Source of the DNA: Vitellaria paradoxa
Taxonomy: Eukaryota > Streptophyta > Magnoliopsida > Ericales > Sapotaceae
Assembly: GCA_019916065.1 (NCBI GenBank)
Contig: CM034236.1
Location: forward strand, 25,802,358 to 25,866,357
Direction: 5' to 3'
Length of the DNA: 64,000 bases
The position numbers were made by a program, and so were the translations under genes. Under the pieces are notes generated by a model, which was not told the origin of the DNA, ran no database searches, and saw only the letters and a program-made list of their open reading frames with translations. This document shows positions 11,901 to 22,796 of this stretch, one piece after another. Each line of letters opens with the position of its first letter. The stretch's first letter is position 1.

Positions 11901-12290
11901 TTGTGCATCCATACGGCTCCTTCAACAGGAAAGTAGAATATTGACCACCTTCAAAAATATTCGATAAGTTGGTTTGGTAAGGTAAACAGGTAAGCACGAT
12001 AATCAAAAGTTGTGGAAAGCTGTAGACATAATGGCATGAAAGAGAAGCTTACCAATGTGCAAATAGCTGAGTAATGGACTGATGTGATATTATGCCTCAT
12101 AAATGGCCATAATCGCAATGCCAATGTTGATAACATATACGGATTTTCCTGGGTAGCTATTCCTTCTCCAAGATCATCTTGGCCAACCATTTCATTATCA
12201 AATTCCTGTCTTTCTCTTGATGCCGGCATTCCACACGTCTTGGGAACCATCTCTTCCTGAGCATAGATTTCCGCCAATAAATTCATTACA
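8945..12290 (-). pseudogene. BTAF1: BTAF1/MOT1-like (TBP-associated factor) gene fragment
   Basis: Six exons with consensus splice sites match plant BTAF1, the SNF2-family ATPase that removes TBP from DNA: 12290-12053 (NLLAEIYAQEEMVPK; ENPYMLSTLALRLWPFMRH), about 11288-11106 (FWPSFILGDTLG; CSERVWRLLLQ), 10959-10535 (SSWIELATTPYGS; MSVTRTRVVTA), 10420-9977 (VVSMVLISWFKEIKYRDL), 9621-9503 (SNLHVTVSSLVAAAVVWML), 9428-8945 (KNICSLTCTDP; GFISRRNSELALKHL). Together they encode about 630 residues of the HEAT-repeat region. The N-terminus and the whole ATPase are absent. Breaks: TAA 10759-10761, frameshift near 10685, TAG 10049-10051, a 1-bp deletion near 9545, a 1-bp insertion near 8998. These indicate a pseudogene or partial duplicate. 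Identification rests on recalled family sequence. Confidence 0.8.
11640..11870. repeat. T-rich degenerate tandem repeat in an intron
   Basis: Plus strand shows about a dozen variants of tcaacttttatcaa and ttcaaattttatt, bracketed by accaaacac at about 11691 and 11850. It lies between the first two BTAF1-like exons. Similar accaaac/ttggtaaaa wording occurs at 23413-23640, suggesting a decayed dispersed repeat. Confidence 0.45.
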
Positions 12291-13550
12291 CTGCAACACA
12301 GATAAATGAAATATTACAATATTGACCATGCAAAAGATATTTGTCATTATAACTTCTGAACAAAATGTAGAGCTTCGAATCCTTAAACAGCAGCAAATTA
12401 AGTCCAACCACAGCAGATAGAAGTTTATACAAAACTAACATAATACAAATAGTATAAAAGTCAATAAGTTATACCTAATTCAAGAGGTCCTAAACCCTTT
12501 ACACAGATACTTCATCAGATAAGAACGCAGATCAAACTAGAAATTATTAGGCTTCGTAAGTATAACAGCAAATTTCTTGTGCATGTGGATGAAACAAAAA
12601 AAAAAAGGCAAACAAATAGCAAAAGCTTGCGGAAAAAAATAAATACATTATAATTTCTTATTAAAATAAGTATTTTTTCTTTTAACAGAAATACCAATCT
12701 AAACAATGGAAGAGCAAAACCCAAGAATCAAAATCCAAACCTAAAGGTTCATAATATCAACAAAAGAAACCCTCCCTCCTAATTGCCTTCACCAACCATG
12801 CCTTGTATTATTACATTAAAAACTGGACATTCAAAATCATTCTATTCCTCAAATTTTCAACGCTACATAACACACCAACCAATTTCTATGCACTTCCATC
12901 ATTATTTTCTACTCCCACTCAAGTAGATTATGCACCAAACTATTAACATCAAAAATAGCAAAGTTAGAAACCCATAATATCCATAACACCAATAATATGT
13001 TGAAGTAGTAGGTGTACTGATTTTGAGTACTCCTCCATTCCCATTCCAAGAATGAAGATCGCATTTTTTTTTTACAATATATATATGGGTATTTTACCCC
13101 ACAGAAAAAGCAATCATCCTCTAACAAACATCATAAAGCCAAGAATCAACCAGTAAGAAAGGGGGTTTCAAAAAGATCAGAAACCCCAGAGAGCGAAAGA
13201 GTATTGAAACTCAAAGCTTGCGCGTAATTGATTAATAAACAAGGACACCGCAATCAATCCCCAAAAAGAGAGGATTACAACCAAGCAAAACAACGGAAAC
13301 CCACGTTGAGAGATAGAGAAAGAGAGCAATGATAGTAGGTAAGAGAAGAGGGCAGAGGGGGGTAGCAAAAATACCACAAACACGATCTCCCCTTGAAACA
13401 ATTGATCAATTGATTTAGGGGACAAATTAAAAAACCAGAAACCTTGAAAACGTATAGAGAGAGAATATAAGCAAGGCGTCTGCTTTATTTTGAAATTGTT
13501 ACCGTTTTTCAATTTCTTCAATTGATTATATTTTTTAAAATAGTTACGGT
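12291..13550. other. Upstream flank of BTAF1-like fragment, no gene
   Basis: I searched for the missing BTAF1 N-terminal exons and did not find them. On the minus strand, 13140-13500 is CT-rich and leader-like (runs of ctctctct and cccctctgccctcttctc), which could be a relic promoter or 5' UTR. No start codon context supports a protein. Confidence 0.35.
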
Positions 13551-14088
13551 TATACCTACCAAACGATTATTTATTTGAATACTTGGTGAACATGTAAAGG
13601 GGAAAATCGGAGAGTAAGGCTTAATTTGGGAAAAGAAAAGGGGGGGGGGGGGAGGTAAGGCTTAATCGGGAAAAAATAATTTTTTTTTTTTTTTTGCAAG
13701 TTGATTGTAAGTGAGCTACTAAAAAGTAATTTTTTTGTTTGGAAAAAAAAAGTTATTTTTTAATAGTTAGTTTTCTTAACTTTTTGCTAATTTGATATTT
13801 TTGTCTTACGTGGTTTAAAAAAATATAATATAAAAGAATAAATTTGATTATTTTAAAAAAATTAAAAAATCGAGTAACCAAAAACTAAGAAGTCATAAGA
13901 TTTTTCAAATAGAAGTTAATATTAAAAAAGAAAATGATACGAATTAGAATAAAAAAAACAAAAAATGGGACAAATAAATAAATGAGAATAAGACTGAAAG
14001 TTTATTTATTTTTATAAAAGATTGAATTTGTGTCATCATACTTTCAATATTATTATAGAATAGTCATACCTACCTTCTCTCAATATTA
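13551..14088. other. AT-rich spacer with homopolymers
   Basis: No gene seen. It holds a run of about 14 G with a nearby run of about 16 T (13640-13695), inside two imperfect copies of aaggcttaat...gggaaaa. Confidence 0.5.
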
Positions 14089-14467
14089 AAGTAATTATAT
14101 TTATTGTCTCTTAATATTTAAAAATTACATTTATTTCTTTATTTTAAAACGTTATTAAATTAACACTATCCGTTAAATCAATCGTTAAAACTTAATAAAA
14201 AAATGTCGAAGTAACTAAAATTTTAGATATATCCCTATTTAACCCCTCCTCTTTCTCACATCTTTGCCATTTTTTTAATGTGAATCGCCCAAGACAAGCA
14301 AAAGATAAGTAAAAGTATTTAAAAAATTAGAGAATTTTTGTAGAGAAAACTAATAAAAATGTGAAAGAATGAGAGGTAAAATAGAAAAAATACCTAAAAT
14401 TTTATTTACTTTGACATTTCTTATTAAATTTTAACAATTGATTTAAATAAAAGGGAGCAATATTAAT
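14089..14467. mobile_element. Long-inverted-repeat MITE, left arm, loop and part of right arm
   Basis: taaatcaatcgttaaaac (14174-14191) is mirrored by an inverted copy at about 14428-14450. The outer arm ttaatatttaaaaattac (14120-14137) is mirrored after the copia element at 22745-22768. The pieces form one hairpin MITE of roughly 0.45 kb, interrupted in its right arm by the Ty1/copia element. No coding capacity. Confidence 0.65.
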
Positions 14468-14934
14468 TGTTGGAGTTAATTAATATTTAATTCCCATAAT
14501 TAGTATTCTAATTAAAATGGTCCATATAAGAATATAAATTTGATAAGAAATTATTTAGAAACTTATTATTGGTAAAAAATTGTAAGTTAATTTCCTAATC
14601 ATATCTTACTTTGATAGACGGTAGAGATTTAATGACTAATTAGGAAATTGGGTTCTCTCTTTCCCTATAAGTAGTAAATGAATTCCATCAATTCATATAC
14701 ATTAAAATTACGACACATTAGGGTTTGTATGGCAAGGGGTAGAAACCCTAGTTTTCAAAAGTTTAAGAATAATAATTCTGAGGTAGCTTCCGCATTCAAA
14801 TTTTATAATAATGCCTCAACGTATTTGTTCTTGATTATATTATATAGGTTAAGGCAAATATGTGAATATCATAAAGATCAACATCCTACATATTTAATTA
14901 AACTATTTTATGTAAATTTAATTATGAACTTGCA
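14468..14934 (+). repeat. 5' LTR of copia D
   Basis: 467 bp from TGTTGGAG to ACTTGCA; pairs with the 3' LTR at 22218-22711. Contains CCCTATAAGTAG at about 14662-14673, a plausible TATA region, followed by a conserved leader with attagggttt. Confidence 0.92.
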
Positions 14935-14936
14935 TG

Positions 14937-14948
14937 TGATATCAGAGC
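14937..14948 (+). other. Primer-binding site of copia D
   Basis: TGATATCAGAGC, two bases after the LTR and one mismatch from the initiator tRNA-Met site TGGTATCAGAGC. Confidence 0.85.
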
Positions 14949-16440
14949 TTAAGTTTATAATCTCATGATATTCCATTATAATATTACCGTTAATTAAATT
15001 CTTTTGTATGTTAAATAGATATATATATCGCAGTATGTAAGCCATTACTAGTAAAGTCTTTTATTTGGCTTAAAAGCCTCAAGTATATGTGGCTGGGTTA
15101 CTTACAATGTATATATATTTGAAATAATTAAAGGAGGCTTATTTTAGAACTTCCAGCATGATCTCAGTTTTCTATTCTTATCATGTAAGAATAGATGCCC
15201 ATCATCTATCCATAATCCCACTATATAGCCAGCTTGTTGAGTTCAAATTTGAGGCTCATTACCATTGTGACTTTCAAATTATGGCTTGAAAGCCTTTAAA
15301 GTCTTTTATGACATAGGCATAGTAATTATTTTACATATATATATATATATATATATTGTTGCGTTAACTTCATGTCAGCTCTTACGATAAAGGCAACCTA
15401 CAAAGTCTCAGGTAATGGCTACGTTGCCTATTACAACTATATATATATATATATATTATTGATTTAATCTATTGATGGCGTGCCTTTTACATTTTTGAGA
15501 AAAGGCTATTAAGTTTTGTTGTTTTTTTTCTATTGTTCTCTTTTATTTGTATTTTAAGAAAACTTAAGGAGAAAAAAAATTAATAATACCTTTTATGTTA
15601 AATGATTAAATAAATTAAATTTATTATTTTAGCCATTATTATTGATTTTAATATTTACGTTATGAATAGTTTGATGTTCACCACAGTGCTCTAATCTATT
15701 TTTGTGAATATTAAACTTATGGATATATTTAATTCTAATATTCACATTATGAATGATTTAGTGTTCACCATAGTACTTCAATTCATTATTGTGACTATTA
15801 AATTTATAGATATATTTAATTCTAATATTCACATTATGATTAGATTAAATTATCACCACAGTGTTTTTTAATCTATTATTATGAATATTAGATTACTAAA
15901 ATTTTATTCATACGATATAAGTTTTGGTTGCCCATAGGCCCAAATATGGTAGTAAATATTGGGTTTTCTTTTTAATATTCACATTATGAATAGTTTAGTG
16001 TTCACCACAGTACTTAAATCTATTATTGTGAATATTAAATTTATAGCAATAATTAATTCTAATATTCATATTATGATTTGATTAAATATTTACCACAGTG
16101 TTTTTTAATCTATTGTTATGAATATTAGATTATTAAATTTTCATTCATGTCATCTATATTTTGGTTGCCCATAGGCCCAGATATAGTAGTGAATATAGGA
16201 TTGTTGATATTTTAATTATTGTTTATTCAATTATATAATTTGGTTACTCACAAGTCCAATTATATTGATTGAATACTTGTTATGGGGTGATAAATTATTT
16301 TATTAGGAAAATATAAGACATACACAGATGCCATATTTTTTTTTAAAATAATGTATCACCCAATTAAATATTCTTAAATATTTATTTTTCTTCCCTTGCA
16401 TAATTGTTATTTACAGATTGTTATAAATGAAATAGATGCA
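14949..16440 (+). other. Copia D leader with tandem subrepeats
   Basis: Non-coding. 15650-16210 holds five related units of about 90-115 bp, starting near 15653, 15739, 15826, 15977 and 16067. Each has a (at)attcacattatgaat-like head and a ttcaccacagt core. A longer repeat ending ttggttgcccataggccc appears twice (about 15925 and 16165). Two TA microsatellites lie at about 15337-15356 and 15438-15457. Confidence 0.7.
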
Positions 16441-17180
16441 TGAGCATATTTAATAAATATTGCAGTTCCAACTCATGCTTTACTTCATTCCCAAGCCTCA
16501 AACATCCTTAGATTTGATAGTACTAATTTTTCCAAGTAGCATGAACAAGTTGAGTTTAATTTGGGGGTTCTAGACTTTGATTGGTGTCTTCTTGTTAAGC
16601 TTAATGTTTTACGTAGGACCATTATTGCAAACAATAATTCATATTTCCCTGTGTCATAGAATGCTAAGAAATATCTTAATAATGTTAAGAAACGTTTTTA
16701 ATCTACTGACAAATCACTTGTTGGAAAACCTATAACTGAATTGACCACTATGCATTTTGATAGTACCCGTATCATAAATGAAAACATTATTGAAATGACT
16801 AATTTGGCTGCAAAATTAAGAATTTTAGGTATGATTGTGGATGAGGCCTTTTCTTATCCAATTTGTCCTAAACTCTTTACCTCAAGAGTATAGACCTTTT
16901 TAGTTTAGTTACTACAGTATTAAGGATAAGTGGAATATAAATGAGCTACAAAATACGTTGGTCCAATAAGAAGGAAAATTTAAGCAGCAGAATGGTCATG
17001 TGACACATTTGATGATGAAAGAAGGAGCTGGAATGAAGAAAGCTGAAAAAATCATTAAACGTGGCCAATCTAAGCTGGATGGATCTTATCAATTTGCCTT
17101 TAGGAAAGAAAAGAAAAATGATAAGTTCTTTTGCAAAAACAGTGGGCACTTTCAGAAAAATTTCTAAAACATAAGGCATG
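16441..17180 (+). pseudogene. Copia D gag remnant
   Basis: Plus-strand pieces in different frames resemble copia gag: FSK*HEQVEFNLGVLDFD near 16530, LTTMHFDSTRIINENIIEM near 16745, and a wrecked zinc knuckle (FCKNSGHFQKNF) near 17128-17165. Numerous stops. Confidence 0.6.
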
Positions 17181-17560
17181 GTTCCAAAATAAAGGTAAGC
17201 TTATAGCTTTAGTATGTTTCGAATCAAACTTAAGTAATGTTCATTCTAATACTTGATAGATTGATTCTGATTTAAGCACTTATATTTCAAACTCGATGTA
17301 AAGGTACTTTCTTTCTTTTTTTTTAGATTATTTAAGATTTCTTGCCTTGTTGGTTTTGGAATTTTGATGAATGGCTTATATCAAGTTAATCATAAATCCT
17401 TTTTCTTTTGATCTCTCCTCACTTTGCATTATAAATGTTGGAACTAAAAGTGTTCATTTTATTAGCACTCATTTTATTTGTTGCATAAAAGATTAGGGCA
17501 CATATCCAAGAAAAATATGAAAAGATAAATAAAGGAAGGAATTCTCCCAAATCTAAATTG
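17181..17560 (+). other. Copia D spacer, protease region not recognisable
   Basis: Lies where protease and the start of integrase should be. I see no DSG/DSA protease motif and only stop-ridden frames. Confidence 0.4.
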
Positions 17561-18060
17561 GGCTTACTTTGGTATCTGTGTGGATTGTATTAAAGGCAAA
17601 CGGACCAAGCATACAAAGAAAGAAGCCACAAGAAGTATTCAGCTTCTAAAAATAATACATATAGACATATGTAGACCTTTTGTTAAACTCCTTAAACGTT
17701 TAGGCATTTGTGCACAATACACAATGCCAGGCAAATCTTGGCAAAATGGTGTAGTTGAAAGGCACAATAATATAATTACAAGTATGGTTAAGAGTATGAT
17801 GAGTAATACAAGATTACCTATATGCTTGTGGATGTATGCTCCTAAAACTGATGTATATATCCTAAATGAGTTTCCTAGTAAGCAGTTCCAAAGACATCTT
17901 TTAAACTGTGAAAAGGATGGAAACCTAGTTTAAGACATTTTGCATGTTTGGGGTTGCCCAGCAGAAGCAATAATCTATTATCCACATGAAAAGAAACTGG
18001 ATCTAAGAACAGTTACTTGTTTCTTTATTGGGCATGTAGAAAAATCAAAATAATATAGAT
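17561..18060 (+). pseudogene. Copia D integrase remnant
   Basis: Zinc-finger end plus shortened core: CIKGKRTKHTKKEATRS, IIHIDICRPF, then directly QYTMPGKSWQNGVVERHNN with the catalytic Glu, and LWMYAPKTDVYILNEFPSK. The middle Asp region is deleted. 17580-17933 is open but too short for a functional integrase (about 117 residues). Confidence 0.75.
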
Positions 18061-18732
18061 TTTACCATCCTAACCATACTACTTAAAACCAGAAATGCCA
18101 GATTCATTAATAATGGTAAAATCAACGGGAGTAAAGTCAGTAGCAGTGATAAAGTTAAGGATGCAATCATTCAAAAAATCAAAGTAAAATTTCTCTTACC
18201 TCTGATTCATAACAATCCTATTGTTTTCTAATAATGTTGATTCAAGCAACAATAATGAGTAATAAATTACCAAAAAAAAAAGGTAATGAACAATAAATGA
18301 ATGATCAGCAACCTGAAAATTCCTATAATGAGACTGTAACTAATAACCTTATTATAAATGCATCACAGGAAGTAGCATTAAGAAGATCCCCTAGAAATAA
18401 GAGATCTGCTATTTTGGATGACTATGTGGTGTATTTACAAGAATCTGAATATAATGTTGGAGATATTGATGATCCGTACATATTCGAAAGTCATTAATAG
18501 TAATGATTCTACTAAATAGATTAATGCCATGAATGATGAGATAAAATCTATGAACTTTAATAAGATCTAAAAGTTAGTCGAATTGACTGAAGGACATAAA
18601 AGAGTTGGGTGTAAATGGGTTTTTAAAACTAAATGCAATTTAAAGGGCAATATCGAACAACATAAAGCTTGACTTGTTACCAAAGGTTTTAATTAGCAAG
18701 AAGGCATTGATTATAATAAGACCTTCTATTCT
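18061..18732 (+). pseudogene. Copia D RT N-terminal remnant
   Basis: After a linker with RRSPRNKRS (about 18381), the RT start is readable: GHKRVGCKWVFKTKCNLKG near 18593-18650, VTKGFN*QEGIDYNKTF near 18675-18725. TAA and TAG codons interrupt it. It stops where the LTR insertion begins; about 120 expected residues are missing before RT resumes at 20863. Confidence 0.75.
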
Positions 18733-20862
18733 GTATAAAATTTGGGAGCTTGAAACCGGGAAGAACCACCCTCTTGTTCTTCATCACTATTCGACTTGAG
18801 GTAGGGATTCTATGCAACATTCTTACATATATGATGTGTAACAAGTATTAGAACAACATTGGAGTAACCATTGCAAGTTTTGATTATATTTATGGAAGAA
18901 AATATCGAGTTATATACACATATTTATGTATGTATAGGTTGATACAGAGAAAATGATGTTTGATCCATTACTTGGCCCATAGTTGATGAGAACTCAAATT
19001 GTTGGTTTCTTTTGATGCTTATAAGTCTTATGGTAATGTTAGAAATAAGAAGCTTTAAGTATTTTGCCCTAAACTTAGTTAATTTGAGGTTTCAAGTATG
19101 GAGAATGAAGGATCCGGAAAACAAAGCATGAATTGGTAACTTGAACCAAGCTGTGGGTGCACAAGGTAGGAGACAGTTGGGCGCCCGCCTCTTAGGTGCA
19201 CGAGACATGGGCACCCACACCTTAGGCGCATAATCTGTTGTCAGTTGGGCGCCCACCGAGACTAGTTTAGTTTCCGAACTTAATTTGTTTTGGACATTCT
19301 ATCTTAGGTTCATAAAGAGTTTAGTACTATGTTTTTGCATGATGTTTTATTTGTCTAAATGTATGAATTGAAAAGTATTTCATGCTCCAAAATATTGATA
19401 AGTATTGTTTACTTTGTGAGATAAGAATATATGTATTGAAATGTGAACTTGTGTTGATAAATGAAGGTAAATGAATTAAACTTTGAATAAGTGAATTGGA
19501 AGGGATGAAAATGCGACGCGCCTCTTGGGCGCACGATACATGGGCACCCACACCTTAGGCGCATAACCTATTGTCAGTTGGGCGCCCACCGAGACTAGTT
19601 TAGTTTTCGAACTTAGTTTATTTTGGACATTGTATCCTAGGTTCATAAAGAGTTTAGTACCTTGTTTTTGCATGATGTTTTATTTGTCTAAATGTATGAA
19701 TTGAAAAGTATTTCATGCTCCAAAATATTGATAAGTATTGTTTACTTTGTGAGATAAGAATATATGTATTGAAATGTGAACTTGTGTTGATAAATGAAGG
19801 TAAATGAATTAAACTTTGAATAAGTGGATTGGAAGGGATGAAAATGTGATGAGTTTTACGATGAATTGAAATATGGTTTGCGTTGTTAGAAAGCATATGA
19901 TGACAAATGTGAACTTATGGTTAAAGAGAATTGAATGTGTTGAAATGATTGATGGTGTGTCGGGGGTTATGGTGAGGTATGAAAATAGGAAGGGTTTTGA
20001 GATTACCCTCGGGTTGAAAGTCTCGGAACCTGCGCAGAGTTAGGTGTTCATGCCAGTGGGTTAGTAGCCCACAATATGACGTGTGTATTAGCTCATCGTG
20101 GCCCTGGACTGTGATCTTAAACGACGACATTCGGTTTCTCGTTTCCGTTGGGTCTAGACCCATAAAAGACAATGTTGTGTGTGTACCCACCCCCGATGAC
20201 TTGTGTGGAATGATTATGTGGTTTAATGATGAGTAAGTGATAATGTGAATATGAGATGTGTTTGGATTAAATGTTGGGAAATCTCATAACGTGAAATAAC
20301 TGAAATTGAATGTTATATTACGATGATGTTGACAATTTATTATAGCTTATATGACATGTCAATGAACATATATTTATATATAAGTGAATAAAGGCATGTA
20401 TGTTTCGGTTTGCATACCATATATGTTTGTATGCAGCATCATGGGCACAAGTGGACCCATGCTTACGTCGCTATAGATTTTGTTGCAGGAACAGACCATA
20501 ATAACCAGGTGGGCTAATGGGGCTGGATTAGAAGTGCATTTACATGAGCCATCCAAACTTAGCAGAAATTTTGGTTACTTAAGTTGAATTTTATTTGAGG
20601 TTGCATTATTATTAAATTGAGAAACTTATTCGATTTGGTTATGAAGGTCCTAATGCCTATGTAATGCATTAATGGGAAGGATATGTTGGAATATGTGGCC
20701 TAGCGCTAGTCGAGGCTAATTTTATATTATCTTAATACATGTCATGGCTCACTCAAGAGTTATTGTATTACTCTGATCATGGGATGGTAATGTTAATGCA
20801 TGTTATGTTTGTTATATCACTCACCCCTAAGGTTGTGAGACTCGGGGCATGACACTATACCT
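18733..20862 (+). mobile_element. Del/Tekay-like LTR insertion (possible solo LTR)
   Basis: No coding frame. It ends GACTCGGGGCATGACA (20847-20862), an LTR-like terminus, and carries wording typical of this LTR type (ccgttgggtctagaccc near 20147; acaagtggacccatgc near 20446). A second, diverged copy is at 22797-23412. The left boundary and target-site duplication are unclear (ctatt/ctata at best), so solo-LTR status is inference. Confidence 0.55.
19187..19852 (+). repeat. 333-bp tandem duplication with GGGCGCCC motifs
   Basis: Two adjacent copies, 19187-19519 and 19520-19852, nearly identical from gcctctt(a/g)gg to gaagggatgaaaatg. Each holds catgggcacccacacc and ttgggcgcccaccgag, related to the palindrome arrays of elements A and B. 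Confidence 0.85.
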
Positions 20863-22200
20863 GAAAACTAGTAGGTGTAAATTTCTGTTTTTAATACTAT
20901 ATGTTCTTGATTTACTTATAGCCAACAGTGACCTTGGTTTACTATGTAAAACTAAGGATTTTCTTTTGAAAAACTTTGAAATAAAAGACAGTAGAGAGAC
21001 ATCCTTATGATAGGAATAGAAATATTCTAAGATAGATCATGTGGATTGTTAGGATTGTCTCATAAAGCCTATATTAATAAAGTTTTTGAAATGCATAATA
21101 TGCGTAATTATGGTTCCACTATTGTTCTAATTCAAAAGGGAGATAAGTTTAGCTTAAGTTAATATCCCAAAATGAATTAGGTCATAAAAGTATGAAAGTA
21201 CTTCTATTCATGAGAGTTTAATGTATACATTGATTTGCACCATGTTAGATATTAGTCTTATTATTGGGATGTTATATAGATACCAAAATAAACTGGGATT
21301 TGATCATTTGAAAACTGCAAATAATGTTTTAAGATATTTACAAGGATAAAGAATTACATGCTCACATTTAGGAGGACTGATTACCTTGAGGTGATTTGTT
21401 ATTCAAACATTGATTTTGAAGGATGAGTTGATATCAGGAAGAGCATTTTTCATTATGTAAGAGGGGTAGTTTCATGAAGAGTGCTAAGAGTTATCGCATC
21501 ATCCACCACGGAGGCTGAGTTTATTACCTGCTTTGAGGCTACAAATTATGGATTATGACTGTAAAATTTTATTTCAGGGTTAGGAGTTATGGATACTATT
21601 TTTAAGCCCTAAAAACTTATTGTGATAATGTTACATCAATTTTCAATATACTAAAGTGGCCAAGCACATTAAGTTAAGATACCTATCTGTTAAAGAAGTT
21701 TAGAAATAACAAATGTCAATTGAACACATCAACACGAATGTTAACATAGCAAATCCACTTACGAAAGAGTTATCTCTAAAGACAAATGCAGCATGCTAAA
21801 AAGATGGGTCTTGAGAGTAGCAAATATTAATTTATTTCTGGATTGCTTAGTGCTTGTGTTACTTGACATTATGTTATGATATCTATTAAAGATTTTTTGA
21901 ACTTATAAAATTTCTATCTTGTAATATTTGTTTACACGCATGTGAATTATTTAATGTGACAAAAATAGTCTTTTGAAAAAGACATTATTGGACCATTAAA
22001 GATAATTCACTTGATAGACCTTATTAAATAAGTCATTGATGACATAGTAAATGGAAGGAACTATGCTCTTGAATTAGTATGGAACCACCATGACTCTTAT
22101 TAATGTTTTATTTAATTAAGATAAGCCATTGAGATAATTTTCTAATGTTATTGGGTGCCTTATGTTTTTTATATCAAATTATGACTATAAAATTATTATA
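20863..22200 (+). pseudogene. Copia D RT C-terminus and RNase H remnant
   Basis: RT resumes as CKFLFLILYVLDLLIANSDLG near 20878-20935, where YVLD replaces the catalytic YVDD. It continues with CKTKDFLLKNFEIKD and SHKAYINKVFEMHN. RNase H is visible as ICYSNIDFEG near 21397, ASSTTEAEFITCFEATNYG near 21498 and QAH-like words near 21660. Many stops. Confidence 0.75.
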
Positions 22201-22204
22201 CAGA

Positions 22205-22217
22205 CCAAATGGGAGAG
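22205..22217 (+). other. Polypurine tract of copia D
   Basis: ccaaatgggagag immediately before the 3' LTR, the usual copia second-strand priming position. Confidence 0.75.
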
Positions 22218-22711
22218 TGTTGGAATTAATTAATATTTAATTCCTATAATTAGTGTCCTAATTAAAGTAGTCCATTTAAGAATCCAAATTTGATAAGAAA
22301 TTATTTAGAAACTTATTATTGGCAAAAGATTGTGAGTTAATTTCTTAACCATATCCTACATTGATGGACAGTAGAGATCTAATGACTAATTAGGAAATTG
22401 GGTTATCTCTCTCTCTATAAGTAGTGAATGAATTCCATCAATTCATATACATTAAAATTACATCACATTAGGGTTTACAGAACAAGAGAGAGAAACCCTA
22501 GTTTCCAAAAAGGTTTTATTTTGTTGAAAGAGAAGATTCAAAAGCAATAATTTTGAGGGAGTTTCTGCATTCAAAATTTCATAGCAATGTCTCAAGGTAT
22601 GTGTTCTTGATTATATTATGTAAGTTAAGACAAAATTTGTGAATATCATGAAGATCAAGATCTTATAGATTTAATTAAATTATTATGTGTAAATTTAAAT
22701 ATGAACTTACA
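22218..22711 (+). repeat. 3' LTR of copia D
   Basis: 494 bp, TGTTGGAA to ACTTACA, aligned with 14468-14934. It is longer by an insertion around aaaggttttattttgttgaaagag (about 22508). Followed by the duplicated ttaat. Confidence 0.92.
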
Positions 22712-22790
22712 TTAATAATATTTCAAAATAAGAGAGTAAATATAATTTTTAAATATTAAAAATCGTACATGTAATTACCTAAAATATTTA
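22712..22790. mobile_element. MITE right arm, continuation
   Basis: Inverted match to 14089-14160 (aatatttttaaatt-type core). It is the outer right arm of the hairpin MITE split by copia D. Confidence 0.6.
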
Positions 22791-22796
22791 GTAATT

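Larger units (their letters stand above)
14468..22711 (+). mobile_element. Ty1/copia retrotransposon D (decayed)
   Basis: LTRs at 14468-14934 and 22218-22711, flanked by the 5-bp duplication ttaat (14463-14467 and 22712-22716). It has a primer site, a long repeat-bearing leader, remnants of gag, integrase, RT and RNase H in copia order, and a polypurine tract. An unrelated LTR insertion (18733-20862) has displaced part of RT. Many stops and frameshifts make it inactive. Confidence 0.9.

Noticed and set aside
8945..12290. Functional BTAF1 gene
   Set aside because: Two in-frame stops and three frameshifts in recognised exons, and neither the N-terminal exons nor the SNF2 ATPase are in the window.
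13177..13521. 114-residue minus-strand frame upstream of the BTAF1-like fragment
   Set aside because: Composition is CT-rich leader-like and hydrophobic by chance; no homology to BTAF1 N-terminus or any family I recognise.
14678..14968. 96-residue plus-strand frame at 14678
   Set aside because: It lies inside the copia D 5' LTR and runs over the primer site; the matching 3' LTR does not preserve it.
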